Source: Macrotis lagotis
Taxonomy: Eukaryota > Chordata > Mammalia > Peramelemorphia > Peramelidae
Reading direction: 5' to 3'
Length of the DNA stretch: 64,000 bases
Assembly: GCF_037893015.1 (NCBI RefSeq)
Contig: NC_133666.1
Coordinates: 459,450,594 to 459,514,593, forward strand
Below, piece after piece: positions 22,971 to 32,445 of the stretch. The position numbers and the translations under genes were made by a program. Positions within the stretch are counted from its first letter, which is position 1, and each line of letters opens with the position of its first letter. The notes under the pieces were generated by a model. It was not told the origin of the DNA, searched no databases, and worked only from the letters and a program-made list of their open reading frames with translations.

Positions 22971-23086
22971 ATAAAATATACAGTTTACTCCTTTTTGTAT
23001 TGGCAAAGAATTGGAAATTGAGAGAATACCCATCAAGTTTGGTATATGAATGCTATGGAGTACTATTCTTCTATTAAGAAATCATG
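22971..23086 (+). mobile_element. L1 ORF2-tail fragment
   Basis: 'TTGTATTGGCAAAGAATTGG', 'GAATGCTATGGAGTACTATT' and 'CTATTAAGAAATCATGG' match the last part of L1 ORF2. Cut on the right by the 5' end of another L1. Confidence 0.7.
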
Positions 23087-23505
23087 GCTCAGAGATGGCA
23101 GAGTAAAGGCAGAGACTCACCCAAATTCTCCTCCAAATCAATCCAAATATCTTTAAATAATGACTAACCAAATTCTAGAGTGGAAGAACCCACAAAAAGA
23201 CTGAGTGAAATAGTTTTCCAGCCCAAAACAACTTGGAAGATGGGTAGGAGGGGTCTGTTGCAAGGGGGTTAGAAAGGGCCCACAGCACAATTCAGGTTGT
23301 GCAGAACAAATCGACTTCAGCCATCCACAAAGAACCTTGGGGTGCCTGAGTCCCTGAGGGCACCTGGGTCTATGTCAGTGATTGTGGTTTCTAGACCTGT
23401 CAGCCCAGGAATTGACAAGGACAATTGGAGAGGTCAATAGGAAAATTCTGCTGCACCAGAGTGAGAGTGGAGGTCAGTCCAGCATCCTAGAATAATAAAA
23501 AGTTG
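23087..23505 (+). mobile_element. L1 5' UTR
   Basis: Begins with the L1-type start CTCAGAGATGGCAGAG and runs through moderately GC-rich 5' UTR-like sequence toward an ORF1 that resumes at 24259. The element is split by a 741-bp L1 insertion. No promoter element is identifiable beyond its position. Confidence 0.65.
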
Positions 23506-23517
23506 AAATCAAGACAT

Positions 23518-24258
23518 GGCAAATGGTCAAAGGATATGCAAAGGAAATTCTTGAAAGAAGAAATCAAAGCTATCTATAATCATATGAAAAATTGCTCTAA
23601 ATCATTATTGATTAGAGAAATGCAAAGTGAAGCATCTCCAGATTGGCCAATATGACCAGAAAGGAAAATGATCAATTTTGGAGGGGATATGGGTAATCTG
23701 GGACACTAATGCATTGTTCATGGAGTTATGAACTGATCCAACCTTTCTGGAGAACAGTCTGGAATTATGCCCAAAGGGAAATAAAAATGTGTATGCCCTT
23801 TGATCGAGCAATACCACTATTAGGTCTATATCCTGAAGAGATCATGAAAAAGGGAGAAAATTCCACATGTGCAAAAATATTCATAGTAGCTATTTTTGTA
23901 GTGACAAAGAATTTGAAATCAAGGGGGGATGCCCATTAATTGGAGAACGTTTGAACACACTATGGCAAATGTATATAATGGAACACTATTATTCTGTAAG
24001 AAATCATGAGGAACAGGATTACAGAAAAGCCTGAAAAGATTTGCATGAACTGATGCTGTGTGAAATGAGCAGAATAAGAAGAACATTATACATACTAAAC
24101 AATAACTTGGGGTGATAATCAACCATGATGATTTAGGGGGAGGGAAGGAAGGGAGGGAGAGAAGTTGTAAAACTCAAAACCTTGCAAAAAATTGATTGAT
24201 GGAAACTACCATTGTATGTAGTTGGAAAACAAATAGAATATTTATATAACTTTTTTTA
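23518..24258 (+). mobile_element. 5'-truncated L1 nested in L1
   Basis: L1 ORF2 end and 3' UTR. The frame at 23709-23939 reads CSWSYELIQPFW, IPLLGLYPEE and CAKIFIVAIFVVTKN, the ORF2 C-terminus with its Cys/Trp motif. The A-rich end is short (TTTTTTTAAA precedes the site). AAATCAAGACAT (23506-23517) and AAATCAAGTCAT (24259-24270) are the target copies, 11 of 12 identical. Confidence 0.85.
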
Positions 24259-25181
24259 AAATCAAGTCATAGGCTGGGGAAATTCACGAACAACAGAAGA
24301 AAAAAATCCAAACATAGACAATTACTTGGTCCTATGAAAGATCAAAATGCACACTCAGAAGATAACAAAGCCAAAGCTTCTGAAATCCAAAGCCTTCAAG
24401 AAAAATTTGAATTGGTCTCAGGTTATGGAAGAGCTCAAAAAAGATTTTGAAAATCAAATTAGGGGGGCGGCTAGGTGGTGCAGTGGCTAAAGCACCGGCC
24501 TTGGAGTCAGGAGTACCTGGGTTCAAATCCTGTCTCAGACACTTAATAATTACCTAGCTGTGTGGCCTTGGGCAAGCCACTTAACCCCATTTGCCTTGCA
24601 AAAAAAGGAAAGAAAGAAGATCAAATTAGGGAGTTAGAAGAAAAATTGGGAAGTAAAATAAAAGCAATGCAGGAAAATCATGAAAACCAAGTCAGCAGCT
24701 TGGTGAAGGAAATTCAAAAAAATACTGAAAAAAAATCTTAAAAATCAGTTTGGGTCAAATGGAAAAAAGCCAACCAAAAGACCAATGAAAAGAATGCCTT
24801 AAAAATACAAAATTGGCCAAATGGAAAAGGAGATACAAAATTTTCCTTCCTTAAAATGTAGGGGAAGCTGGTAACTTTGTGAGAAATCAAAAAACAATAA
24901 AATAAAGCCAAAAGAATGAAAGACTAGAAGAAAATATGAAATATCTCAGAAAAAAACAACTGAATTGTAAAACAGAACTAGAAGAGATAATTTAAAAATT
25001 ATTGGACTACCTGAAAGTTATAACCAAAAAAAAAACCCCTAGACCTCATAATTCAAGAAATTATCCAGAAAAACTGCCCTGATATCCTAGAAGCAGAGGT
25101 CAAAGATAGAAATTGAAATAATTCACTTATCAATTCCTGAAAGAGATCCCAAAATGAAAGCAGCCAGGAATATTATTAATA
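24259..25181 (+). mobile_element. L1 ORF1 region, decayed
   Basis: Continuation of the L1 whose 5' UTR starts at 23087. A-rich coding-like sequence with ORF1 order: 'GATTTTGAAAATCAAATTAGG' (coiled-coil start), 'AAATATCTCAGAAAAAAACAACTG', 'TTGGACTACCTGAAAG' (the I-x-G-L-P-E motif) and 'CATAATTCAAGAAATTATCCAG'. It is interrupted by a SINE and ends abruptly at 25181 against a foreign patch. Confidence 0.75.
24465..24618 (+). mobile_element. WSINE1/MAR-like SINE inside L1 ORF1
   Basis: Complete sense copy. ATCAAATTAGG flanks it (24453-24463 and 24620-24630). Confidence 0.93.
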
Positions 25182-25453
25182 GCCCTCCCTGGGTTCCTGG
25201 ACATGGCCACCTCCTTTCCTCCACCAGGAGTCCTCTACCTGCTCCGGCTACCTCTCCAGTTCCTTGAGTTCCTTCAAGACTCAGTTCAAGAACCACCCAC
25301 TCCAGGAGGCCTTCCCATTTCCTAAAACTGCAGATGCCTTTCCTTCCCTGAGGCCATTCCATTTAACTCTATTGATGCCTTTAATCTATCTACCTGTATT
25401 TCCCTCATTAGAATGTGAGCTTTTTTTTTTTTTTTTTAGTTTTTGCAAGGCAA
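25182..25453 (+). repeat. 272-bp near-identical copy of 17465-17738
   Basis: Base-for-base match to 17465-17738 except for two substitutions (GGCCCTTCC/GGCCATTCC and CCCCCATT/CCCTCATT) and the length and content of the T run. It carries the L2 tail, the SINE target site AGAATGTGAG, the SINE's T run and its first TTTTTGCAAGGCAA bases. Independent L2 copies would be far more diverged, so this is a copy of that locus made after the SINE had inserted. Confidence 0.95.
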
Positions 25454-25890
25454 AATGAAATGAGTTAAGTCCATCAAGGTTGAACATCACCCCCATGTTG
25501 CTGTTAGGGTGTACAGTATTTTTCTGGTTCTGCTCATCTCACTCAGCATCAGTTCATGCAAATCCCTCCAAGCTTCCCTGAAATCCCATCCCTCCTGCTT
25601 TCTAATAGAACAATAGTGTTCCATGACATACATAGACCAGAGTTTGCTGAGCCATTCCCCAATTAAAGGGCATTTACTTGATTTCCAATTCTTTGTCACC
25701 ACAAACAGGGATGCTATAAATATTTTTTGTACAAGTGATGTTTTTACCCTTTTTCATCATCTCTTCAGGGTATAGACCCAGTAGTAGTATTGTTTTTACC
25801 CTTTTTCATCATCTCTTCAGGGTATAGACCCAGTAGTAGTATTGCTGGACCAAAGGGTGTGCACATTTTTGTTGTCCTTTGGGCACAGGT
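25454..25890 (-). mobile_element. L1 3' UTR and ORF2 end, truncated both sides
   Basis: Antisense match to 46580-46940. The minus-strand frame 25702-25487 reads VTKNWKSSKCPLIGEWLSKL, YVMEHYCSIR and LHELMLSEMSRTRKILYTLTA, the last ORF2 residues. The final part of the 3' UTR and the poly(A) are missing at the junction with the copied patch. Confidence 0.9.
25740..25843. repeat. Perfect 52-bp tandem duplication
   Basis: 25740-25791 and 25792-25843 are identical. The sister L1 at 46.85 kb has one copy of this stretch, so the duplication happened after insertion. Confidence 0.97.
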
Positions 25891-26041
25891 GAACATTCCT
25901 TTTTATGTTTTTAACAATATGGTTATTAACAGATCTTACTCATGGTCAAACAGCAATTAAATTTTAAAAATTCATCTTTGATACTGGAAAATTTTGTTAC
26001 AACTTAGATATCCCTTAAAAGATAAGAACATCAGCCAAATT

Positions 26042-26196
26042 CTTTTTTTTTTTAAGATTTTTTTCAAGACAATGGGGTTTAGTGGCTTGCCCAAGACCAC
26101 ATGGCTAGGTGATTATTTAGTGTCTGAGGCTGGATTTGAACTCAGGTATTCCTGACTCCAAGGCCAGTGCTCTACGCACTGCACCACCTAGCCGCC
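26042..26196 (-). mobile_element. WSINE1/MAR-like SINE
   Basis: Antisense copy ending CACCACCTAGCCGCCC. Immediately followed by the target site of the ORF1-only element. Confidence 0.9.
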
Positions 26197-26198
26197 CT

Positions 26199-26210
26199 CC
26201 CATATTCTTT
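26199..26210. repeat. Target-site duplication, left copy
   Basis: CCCATATTCTTT, repeated exactly at 29423-29434, brackets the 3.2-kb ORF1-only L1 derivative. Confidence 0.85.
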
Positions 26211-26398
26211 CCTTTTTTTTTAATTTATTTTTTATTCTCATTTTGTACAAATGTTTTTTTTACATTAATAAAATATTCTTGTTTACAAGTAAACAAAATA
26301 CCCCTCCTCCCCCATGAATATAGATAGACTTGCTTGGGCGAAAAAAGTAAAGGGGAGAGAAAAAAATTAAAATAAAAAAAATAATAGTAATAATTGTA

Positions 26399-26537
26399 GG
26401 TATGGCCAGGTGGCACAATGGACGAAGCACCAGCCCTGGAGCCCCGAGCACCCGAGTCCATATCCAGCCTCGTAAACCCAACAATCACCCAACCGTGTGA
26501 CATGCAAGCCACCTGATCCCCACTGCCCTGCAAAAAC
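26399..26537 (+). mobile_element. SINE-like unit 1 in HAL1-like 3' part, T-to-C rich
   Basis: Aligns along the whole SINE consensus (GGCCAGGTGGCACAATGG ... CCACTGCCCTGCAAAAACC). By eye about 16 differences are T-to-C, none is C-to-T, and only a few are of other kinds. Confidence 0.8.
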
Positions 26538-26591
26538 CAAAAAAAAAAGAAAGAATAAAAAGACCCAAAATAAAATAAAATAGTAATAATA

Positions 26592-26722
26592 GTGGCTGGG
26601 TGGCAGACAGAGCATTGGCCCTTGAGCCAGGAGCACCTGGGTCCAAATCCGGCTCCAGACACCCAAAGATTACCCTGCTCTGTGGCCCCAGGCAGGCCAC
26701 CCAGCCCCACTTGCCCTGCACC
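26592..26722 (+). mobile_element. SINE-like unit 2 in HAL1-like 3' part, T-to-C rich
   Basis: AGTGGCTGGGTGGCAGACAG ... CACTTGCCCTGCACC aligns to the same SINE. Differences are again mostly T-to-C (about ten) with a few A-to-G. GGATAGAGC is partly deleted. Confidence 0.75.
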
Positions 26723-26940
26723 CTCCCCCAAACAATAATAACAAAAAATGTGCTTGAGTCTTTGTTCCAACACCAACAACTCTGTCGTGAATGGATCTCA
26801 TTCTTTATGATAAGTCCATCACAAAAGTTATTTCCATATTTTTCCACCGTTGCCATTGCTGATTGCAACTCCCTCCTTTCTTATTTCTCCTCTACCATGT
26901 ACTCTATTTTTCTCTCTCCTTTCACTCTGACTCTGCTGTA

Positions 26941-27077
26941 GGGTCGCTGAGTGGCGCAGCAGACAGACCCTGGTCCTGGGGCCAAGAAGCCCTGAGCCCC
27001 CATACCACCCCTTAGGCCCAGAATCCACCTGGCCCTGTGGTCCTGGGCAGGCCTTCCAATCCCAGCCCCTTGCAAGA
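26941..27077 (+). mobile_element. SINE-like unit 3 in HAL1-like 3' part
   Basis: GGGTCGCTGAGTGGCGCAGC ... CAGCCCCTTGCAAGAAG follows the SINE order but is the most diverged, with T-to-C and A-to-G both common. Confidence 0.6.
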
Positions 27078-27560
27078 AGTAAGAAAGAAAATGTGTTATA
27101 TCTGGCCACTCTCCCTCCATGGTCCATCCTCTCCTCCTTTATTCACATCCCCACACCTTCCCCCTGCTCCCCCCCACTCCTTCTTACTCCAGATGTCTAT
27201 ACCCCATTGAATATATATGCTGTTTCCTCTCCTAGCCATCTCTGATGACAGCAAAAGTTCCCTCATTCCCCCTTGCCTCCCCACTTCCATATCATTGCAA
27301 TAGCTTATTGTAATAAAAAAAATCTTATGTGAAATATCTTGGCCTATTCCCCCTCTCCTTTTTCTTTCTCCCATTCCATTTCCCTTTTTTTCTATTGACT
27401 CCATTTTTACACCATTTTTTATCTTTGAATTCAGCTTTCTCCTGTGCTTCAACTATAAAAGCTCCCTCTACCTGCTCTATTAATTGAGAAGGTTCATATG
27501 AGTATTATCAGTGTCATTTTTCTATGCAGGAATACATGCAGTTCATCCTCATTAAGTCCC

Positions 27561-28671
27561 TCACATTTTCCCCCTCTCCTTCAATCTCCATGCTTCACCT
27601 GAGTCCTGTATCTGAAGATCAAACCTTCTGTTCAGCTCTGGCCATTCCAAAAGGAACATTTGAAATTCCCCTGGTTCATTGAAAGTCCATCTTTTTCCCT
27701 GGAAGAGGACATTCAGCCTTGCTGGGTAGTTCATTCTTGGCTGCATTCTAAGCTCTTTTGCCTTCTGGTATATTGTATTCCAAGCCCTACGAGCTTCCAA
27801 TGTAGTTGCTGCTAAGTCCTGTGTGATCCTGAATGCAGCTCCACGATATTTGAACTGTGTCCTTCTGGCTGCTTGTAATATTTTCTCTTTGACTTGGGAG
27901 TTCTGGAACTTGGCTATAATATTCCTAGGGGTTGGTTTTTGGGGATCTCTTTCTCAGGGGGATCGGTGGATTCTCTCCATTTCTATTTTGCCCTCTGTAG
28001 AATCAGGGCAATTTTCCTGTAGTAATTCTTTGAAAATGATGTCAAGGCTCTTTTCCTGATCATGACTTTCAGGTATTCCAGTAATTTTTAAATTATCGTT
28101 CCTAAGTCTGTTTTCCATATCAGTTGTTTTTTCAATAAGATATTTCACATTTTCTTCTAATTTTTCATTTTTTTTTTTGGTTTTGAAGTATTGATTCCTG
28201 ATTTCTGTTAAATTCATCAATCTCCCTGAATTCTATTCTTTGTCTGAAGGATTTGTTCTCCTCAGAGAGTTTTCTTATCTCTTTTTCCATCTGGCCAATT
28301 TTGTTTTTTAAAGCATTCTTCTCCTCAATAACTTTTTGAACTGTTTTGTCCATTTGACCTAAGCTGGTTTTTAGCATGCTATTTTCTTCAGCATTTTTTT
28401 GGATTTCCTTGACTAAGCTGCTGACTTCATTTTCATGTTTTTCCTACATCTCTCTCCTTTCTTTTCCCAGTTTTTCTTCCAACTACTTCATTTGATTTTC
28501 AAAGTCTTTTTTGATCTCTGTCATAGCCTGAGCCCAATTTCTGTTTTTCTTGGAGTCTTTAGATGCAGGAGCTTGTGCTTCCTCATCTTCAGACTGAGTA
28601 TTTTGATCCTTCTTGGGCTCATTTGCAAAATATTTCTCAATAGTCTTCCTTTTGTTTCTTTTCTTGCTCAT
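27561..28671 (-). pseudogene. ORF1 of the HAL1-like element (RNA-binding chaperone), decayed
   Basis: L1 ORF1p is a trimeric RNA-binding chaperone that coats its own transcript in the cytoplasm. Here the start is ATG at 28671 (MSKKRNKRKTIEKYFANE), chosen because the L1 at 52204 begins the same way (MKKGQQKGGSIEKFLEGK); further upstream Met codons are not conserved. Order: basic N-terminus; coiled coil (28377-28165: EKNALKNKIGQMEKEIRKL); RRM region with NLKITGIPES and RIHRSP (28220-27954); C-terminal domain with YPARLNVLFQGKRWTFNE (27800-27561). Length is about 370 codons, normal for ORF1p. At least two in-frame stops (near 28483 and 27954) and one frame change (28165-28220) break it, so it makes no full protein. 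Confidence 0.85.
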
Positions 28672-29422
28672 TTTCCCAGCCTGGGCCTGGTTTGGGGTGC
28701 TTCCTGAGCTTTTGGGACACTCCCACAAGGGTCTCAGTGTGTGAGGCTCTGTCCTCCCTCCTGGTCTGTGAATGACCATAAGTGCCCCCCTCTGCCATGG
28801 GGCCCAGGTGGGGGGGGCCCCTGCTGTTCGATGGGGGGGCCTAGACTGTGATCAGGATCTAAATGTGGTCAGAACCCCAGAGTCCTGTTCCAGGGGCAGA
28901 GGACAGTGCTCTGCAGTCTATCTTCACTCCCCTCCCTCAGCTCAATGGGCTCATGCCCTGGGGGCTCCTGCTTGCCGGCTCCGCCTGCTTCTGTTTCCTG
29001 CATCTGGGCTGGGGAAAGAAGATGCTGCTGGCTGTGTGCCCTGAGGGCTGGGCTCCACGTGCTAGCTCTGGCAGAGGTCCCCTGCTGTTCCCCCACTTTG
29101 TGCCCGGTGCTCCTCGGGGTGCAGCTCAGGAGACTCCCCCGCTGATGTGAGCCGCGGCTCCCAGTGCCCTGGGGCTGCCTCCCAGAGGCTGAAGTTCTTT
29201 CGCTCTGGCGGTCCACCCCTCCAGCGGTCTGCCCCTCTGACCCCGGGGAGCAGAGCCTTTCTGCTCTTTTCCAGGTTACCTTGAGTAGGAGAACTGCCTC
29301 CCTGGGTCCCTTTGTGGGTTCTGTCTCTCGAAAGTTTAGTTAGAGTCCTTAGCTGATGAGTTTTACCAGAGAGCTCCTAAGACTGGATCCCTTCTTGTTG
29401 CCATCTTGGCTCCGCCCCCCCC
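28672..29422 (-). promoter_or_regulatory. 5' UTR/internal promoter region of the HAL1-like element
   Basis: GC- and CpG-richer than anything around it, between the L1-type 5' terminus and the ORF1 start. In L1 elements this region carries the RNA polymerase II internal promoter; that role is by family, not shown here. Both-strand open frames here are GC effects. Confidence 0.6.
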
Positions 29423-29434
29423 CCCATATTCTTT
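29423..29434. repeat. Target-site duplication, right copy
   Basis: CCCATATTCTTT, exact match to 26199-26210. A C run next to it makes the edge uncertain by a few bases. Confidence 0.85.
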
Positions 29435-30452
29435 TAAATATGTTTTTAATCCTTTAAATTATTCACAACCCTAAAAACAAAACATTTTCAAGTTACTTTG
29501 TCAGTTTTATGATTGGGGAACAAGGCATTAATTTATAGCAAGAATTAAAATATTCATAGCACACATTTCCCACTCAAAAATCTTAATATTTAACCCTCCT
29601 TGATTTTACCTTGTATAACCTTTGAAAAATACCCACTCAAAAATCCCAGCCTGTTTGGGCAGCATGACAGTCTCAGTAAGAAGATTAGGGAGGGGGAGCT
29701 GGTTCATACTAAATCTTGACCCAGAGCAGTAACAGAGCTGGACACAGAAGAGCCAGGCATCTGAGCTTTAGACCAGAGGCAGAGAGTGAAAGAGAAAAAG
29801 CAGGAGGGGGATTTCCTTCTACATAGCCCAGAACATTCAGAGAATGTCCAAATCCAGAGATGGATTTGAAAGATGGAAACTTGCTTCTCTTCTCTTCTCT
29901 TCCCCAGTGGGACAGGCAAGGCGATGGGCAAAGCCACTCTGGTCTGTCCACAAACTCTCAAAAGAAAATTTTAAACTTAAAATGTTTTAAAAACTGACAA
30001 ACATAAAGGGGGAAGGGAGAGTCCCCAAGTCCCTGAGGAGTGCGTGTGGAGGCAAGAGCCTGGAAAAACAGGGAAGCTAGAATTGACAGATCAGAAATAG
30101 CCTGTCAAGTCACAGAGTATAAAAAAGAGGGATGGATGAAATTTCCCAGTGCTGGATCTCAGGACTGCCAGACCAGAACTTAAAGAAATTTAGGAGAAGA
30201 ACAGCAAAACCTTTTCTCCTCCAAAGTTAAACTTTCAGGAAAAGTTATCCTGTGGTGCTGAATTGTGAGTTTTTGGAAAAGAAAAAATCAGGCAGCAAGC
30301 AGATCAAGCAAAGATAGCATACAATTTGATTCTCCTTTCACTATTTGGAACATACAATTTAAACAAACACCTACAAAACACATAAACAGAGTCAGAGCAC
30401 CCCAAAACACATTTTCTTACCAAAGAGGCTCCAGTTTCTATTGGAGGTTTAT
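29435..30452. other. Unassigned purine-rich stretch
   Basis: About 1 kb of AG-rich, moderate-GC sequence (for example 29680-30130) unlike the AT-rich surroundings. It includes a TCTCT tract at 29888-29905 and a TATAAAAAAG motif at 30118. It runs into the inverted-repeat unit. It could be part of an unrecognised retroelement; no coding frame is convincing. Confidence 0.35.
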
Positions 30453-30628
30453 AAGTCTGAATGTTAGCTACTCCTCTCTTTAAGATCTGTGTATCTTCAG
30501 CTATAAAACTGAAGATTGCCTCTGTCTCTTTGAATCAGCCTGCTTTCCCTATTTGTATAGGCAAGTTTATATTTCATATTTTTATAAAACAATCACAGAT
30601 AAAGCCTATCCTGAGAAAGCAGAAAACT
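30453..30628 (+). repeat. Left arm of a ~175-bp inverted repeat
   Basis: Reverse complement of 31599-31774, with about 95% identity over the inner 130 bp by eye. Landmarks are AAGATCTGTGTATCTTCAGC, CTATAAAACTGAAGATTGCC, TTCCCTATTTGTATAGGCA and AGATAAAGCCTATC. The TATAAAA and regulated look suggest an LTR segment, but no family is recognised. Confidence 0.85.
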
Positions 30629-31189
30629 GTTATGGTTATCTCAGAATAGGAGAGGATATTCCTGCTACTAATCACCTCCTTGTCAGTTATGACATAAAAC
30701 AGAACTTATGGATGGGTTAGAGAATCATAAGACAATTAATGACACTTTTATGTACTAATGTGTAACTCATTTGGTTGACTGCCAAAAATTTTATGACTCT
30801 TTGTATGATTTCTATAAATGCTTTTGCCTCATTAAGCTTTTGGTTGACATCTTTGTTGATATCATCCACCTTTAGGTTTTTCAATAAGGTCCTAGAGAAT
30901 AAAGCTTCATGGATAAATTAACTTTTTGTTATTTTATTTTTTAGCCTAAGAAAATTAAGGTTAACAATAATGGTGCCATGATTCAGATGGTTGGAAATTT
31001 GAAGGTCTTTTTTTTCTCCTCATTGAAAGGAAAAAGATCTGGAACTTTTCAGTTCCTTGATCTATTTTGAACTGATATTTTGTTTTCTAATTGACAAGGA
31101 TCTAGATATATGACTTGCAAAGAAATAGATTTTTCTCCTGACAACATCATGAGAAGGGATCCTTAGAAAGCTAGGACAGATTTTTTTGT

Positions 31190-31346
31190 TTAGTTTTTTT
31201 TTTTTTTAAATTTAAGGCAATGGGGTTAAGTGAATTGGCCAAAGTCACACAGCTAGGCAATTATTATGTGTCAGAGGACAAATTTGAACTCAGGTCCTCC
31301 TGACTCTAGGGCTAGTGCTGTATCCACTACGCCACCTAGCTGCCCC
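31190..31346 (-). mobile_element. WSINE1/MAR-like SINE between the inverted arms
   Basis: Antisense copy ending CCACCTAGCTGCCCC. GCTAGGACAGATTTTT (31171) and GCTAGGTCAGATTTT (31349) are the target copies. Confidence 0.92.
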
Positions 31347-31598
31347 TGCTAGGTCAGATTTTGAGCCTGGCATAATATAGTGGCTTTGTCCAAAGGTGAG
31401 TCTGCTACTTTTGAACTCAATTGTACTAGTTTTTAACTATTGTTTTGTTTGAAGTTGAAATTTCTCTAGGATTTCAACTTTGGTTTTTGAGAAATTCTCA
31501 CCTTTTAGCGATAATTACCTGTTTTTAGTTGGTGGGTGTTTCTGACTGTCCCTAGGAGATCTTGTTTTGACACCTTCTCATATGTCTTTGTATTGTAT

Positions 31599-31774
31599 GT
31601 TTTCTGCTTTCTCAAGATAGGCTTTATCTGTAATTGTTTTATAAAAATGTGAAAGATAAACCTGCCTATACAAATAGGGAAAGAAGGCTGATTCAAAGAG
31701 ACAGAGGCAATCTTCAGTTTTATAGCTGAAGATACACAGATCTTAAGGAGAGGAGAAGCTAATATTCAGACTTA
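31599..31774 (-). repeat. Right arm of the inverted repeat
   Basis: Begins GTTTTCTGCTTTCTCAAGAT and ends CTAATATTCAGACTT. It is the same sequence as the left arm read from the other strand, with a spacer of about 970 bp including the SINE. Confidence 0.85.
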
Positions 31775-31814
31775 AAAATAGAGACTGAGAAACTAATTTT
31801 AATCAGAAATACAG

Positions 31815-32445
31815 TTTTAATTACATGAGTGAAGTGAGAAGAACCAAGAGAACATTGTAAGCATTAACAACAACAACAACAATTGGATGCAATTCCTTTC
31901 AGCAGTTCATTGATCAAGGACAATCCTGGGAGACCTGTAATGGAAAATCCAGAGAAAGAACTACAAAGACTGAATGAAGAGCAAAATGTACTATGTTCAC
32001 TTTTTAAAACTTCTTTTATGTTTTCCTTTCTTTTTCTTTTTTTAATAAAATAAAGATTTTATTTATTTTGAGTTTTACAATTTTTCCCCTAATATTGCTT
32101 TCCCTCCCACTAACCCCCCCACAGAAGGCAGACTGTTAGTCTTTACATTTTTTTCCGTGAACTAAGTTGAATGTGATGAGAAAGGAATCATATCCTTATT
32201 TCCTTTCTTTCTTCTGGTTTTTTCCCCTTAGTTCTAATTCCTCTTTCACAGCATGACTAATAACAGAAATGTGCAAAACACAATTGCACATTGTCAACTT
32301 TTACCAGAATTGTTTGTCATCATGGGGAAGGGAGAAGGAAGGGAGAGTGGTAGAAAAATTGTGGAACTCAAACTTGCAAATGGATGAATATTTTAAACTA
32401 TCTTTGCATATAATTAGAAAAATAAAATAAAATTTAGAAAGTTAA
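31815..32445 (+). mobile_element. Old L1 3' end, split by another L1 tail
   Basis: 'GTGAAGTGAGAAGAACCAAGAG', 'TCAGCAGTTCATTGATCAAGGACAATCC', 'GTACTATGTTCACTTTTTAAA' and 'GTGGAACTCAAACTTGCAAATGG' are the same older L1 3' end seen at 56.1-56.5 kb. The A-rich end is AAAAATAAAATAAAATTTAG. Confidence 0.8.
32034..32199 (-). mobile_element. Short L1 3' UTR stub nested in an L1 3' UTR
   Basis: 'TTATTTTGAGTTTTACAATTTTTCCCC' to 'GTTGAATGTGATGAGAAAGGAATCATATCC' matches the 3' UTR of the full-length L1 (46250-46385, antisense). TTCCTTTCTTT flanks it at 32023-32033 and 32200-32210. Confidence 0.85.

Larger units (their letters stand above)
26211..29422 (-). mobile_element. HAL1-like (ORF1-only) L1 derivative, complete with TSD
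   Basis: On the minus strand the element starts GGCGGAGCCAAGATGGC (29417 downward), the classic L1 5' terminus. It has a GC-rich 5' UTR of about 750 bp, one ORF1-type gene (28671-27561), then 1.35 kb without any ORF2, ending in an A-rich tail that appears as TTTTTTTTTAATTTATT at 26212-26228. The 12-bp direct repeats CCCATATTCTTT at both ends show it inserted as one unit, so ORF2 was already absent. That is the plan of HAL1 ('half-L1') elements, which depend on L1 ORF2p. An internally deleted L1 is the alternative. The 3' part holds three SINE-like units in antisense to the element. Confidence 0.8.

Noticed and set aside
26225-26868. Open frames of 99-184 codons on the minus strand
   Set aside because: They cross the T-rich tail and antisense SINE-like units of the HAL1-like element, contain low-complexity YYYYYF and FFFF runs, and overlap each other in several frames. 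No protein family is visible.
28772-29216. GC-rich patch with open frames on both strands, like a host CpG-island promoter
   Set aside because: It is exactly the 5' UTR of the HAL1-like L1 derivative, ending in its L1-type terminus, and it lies inside the TSD.
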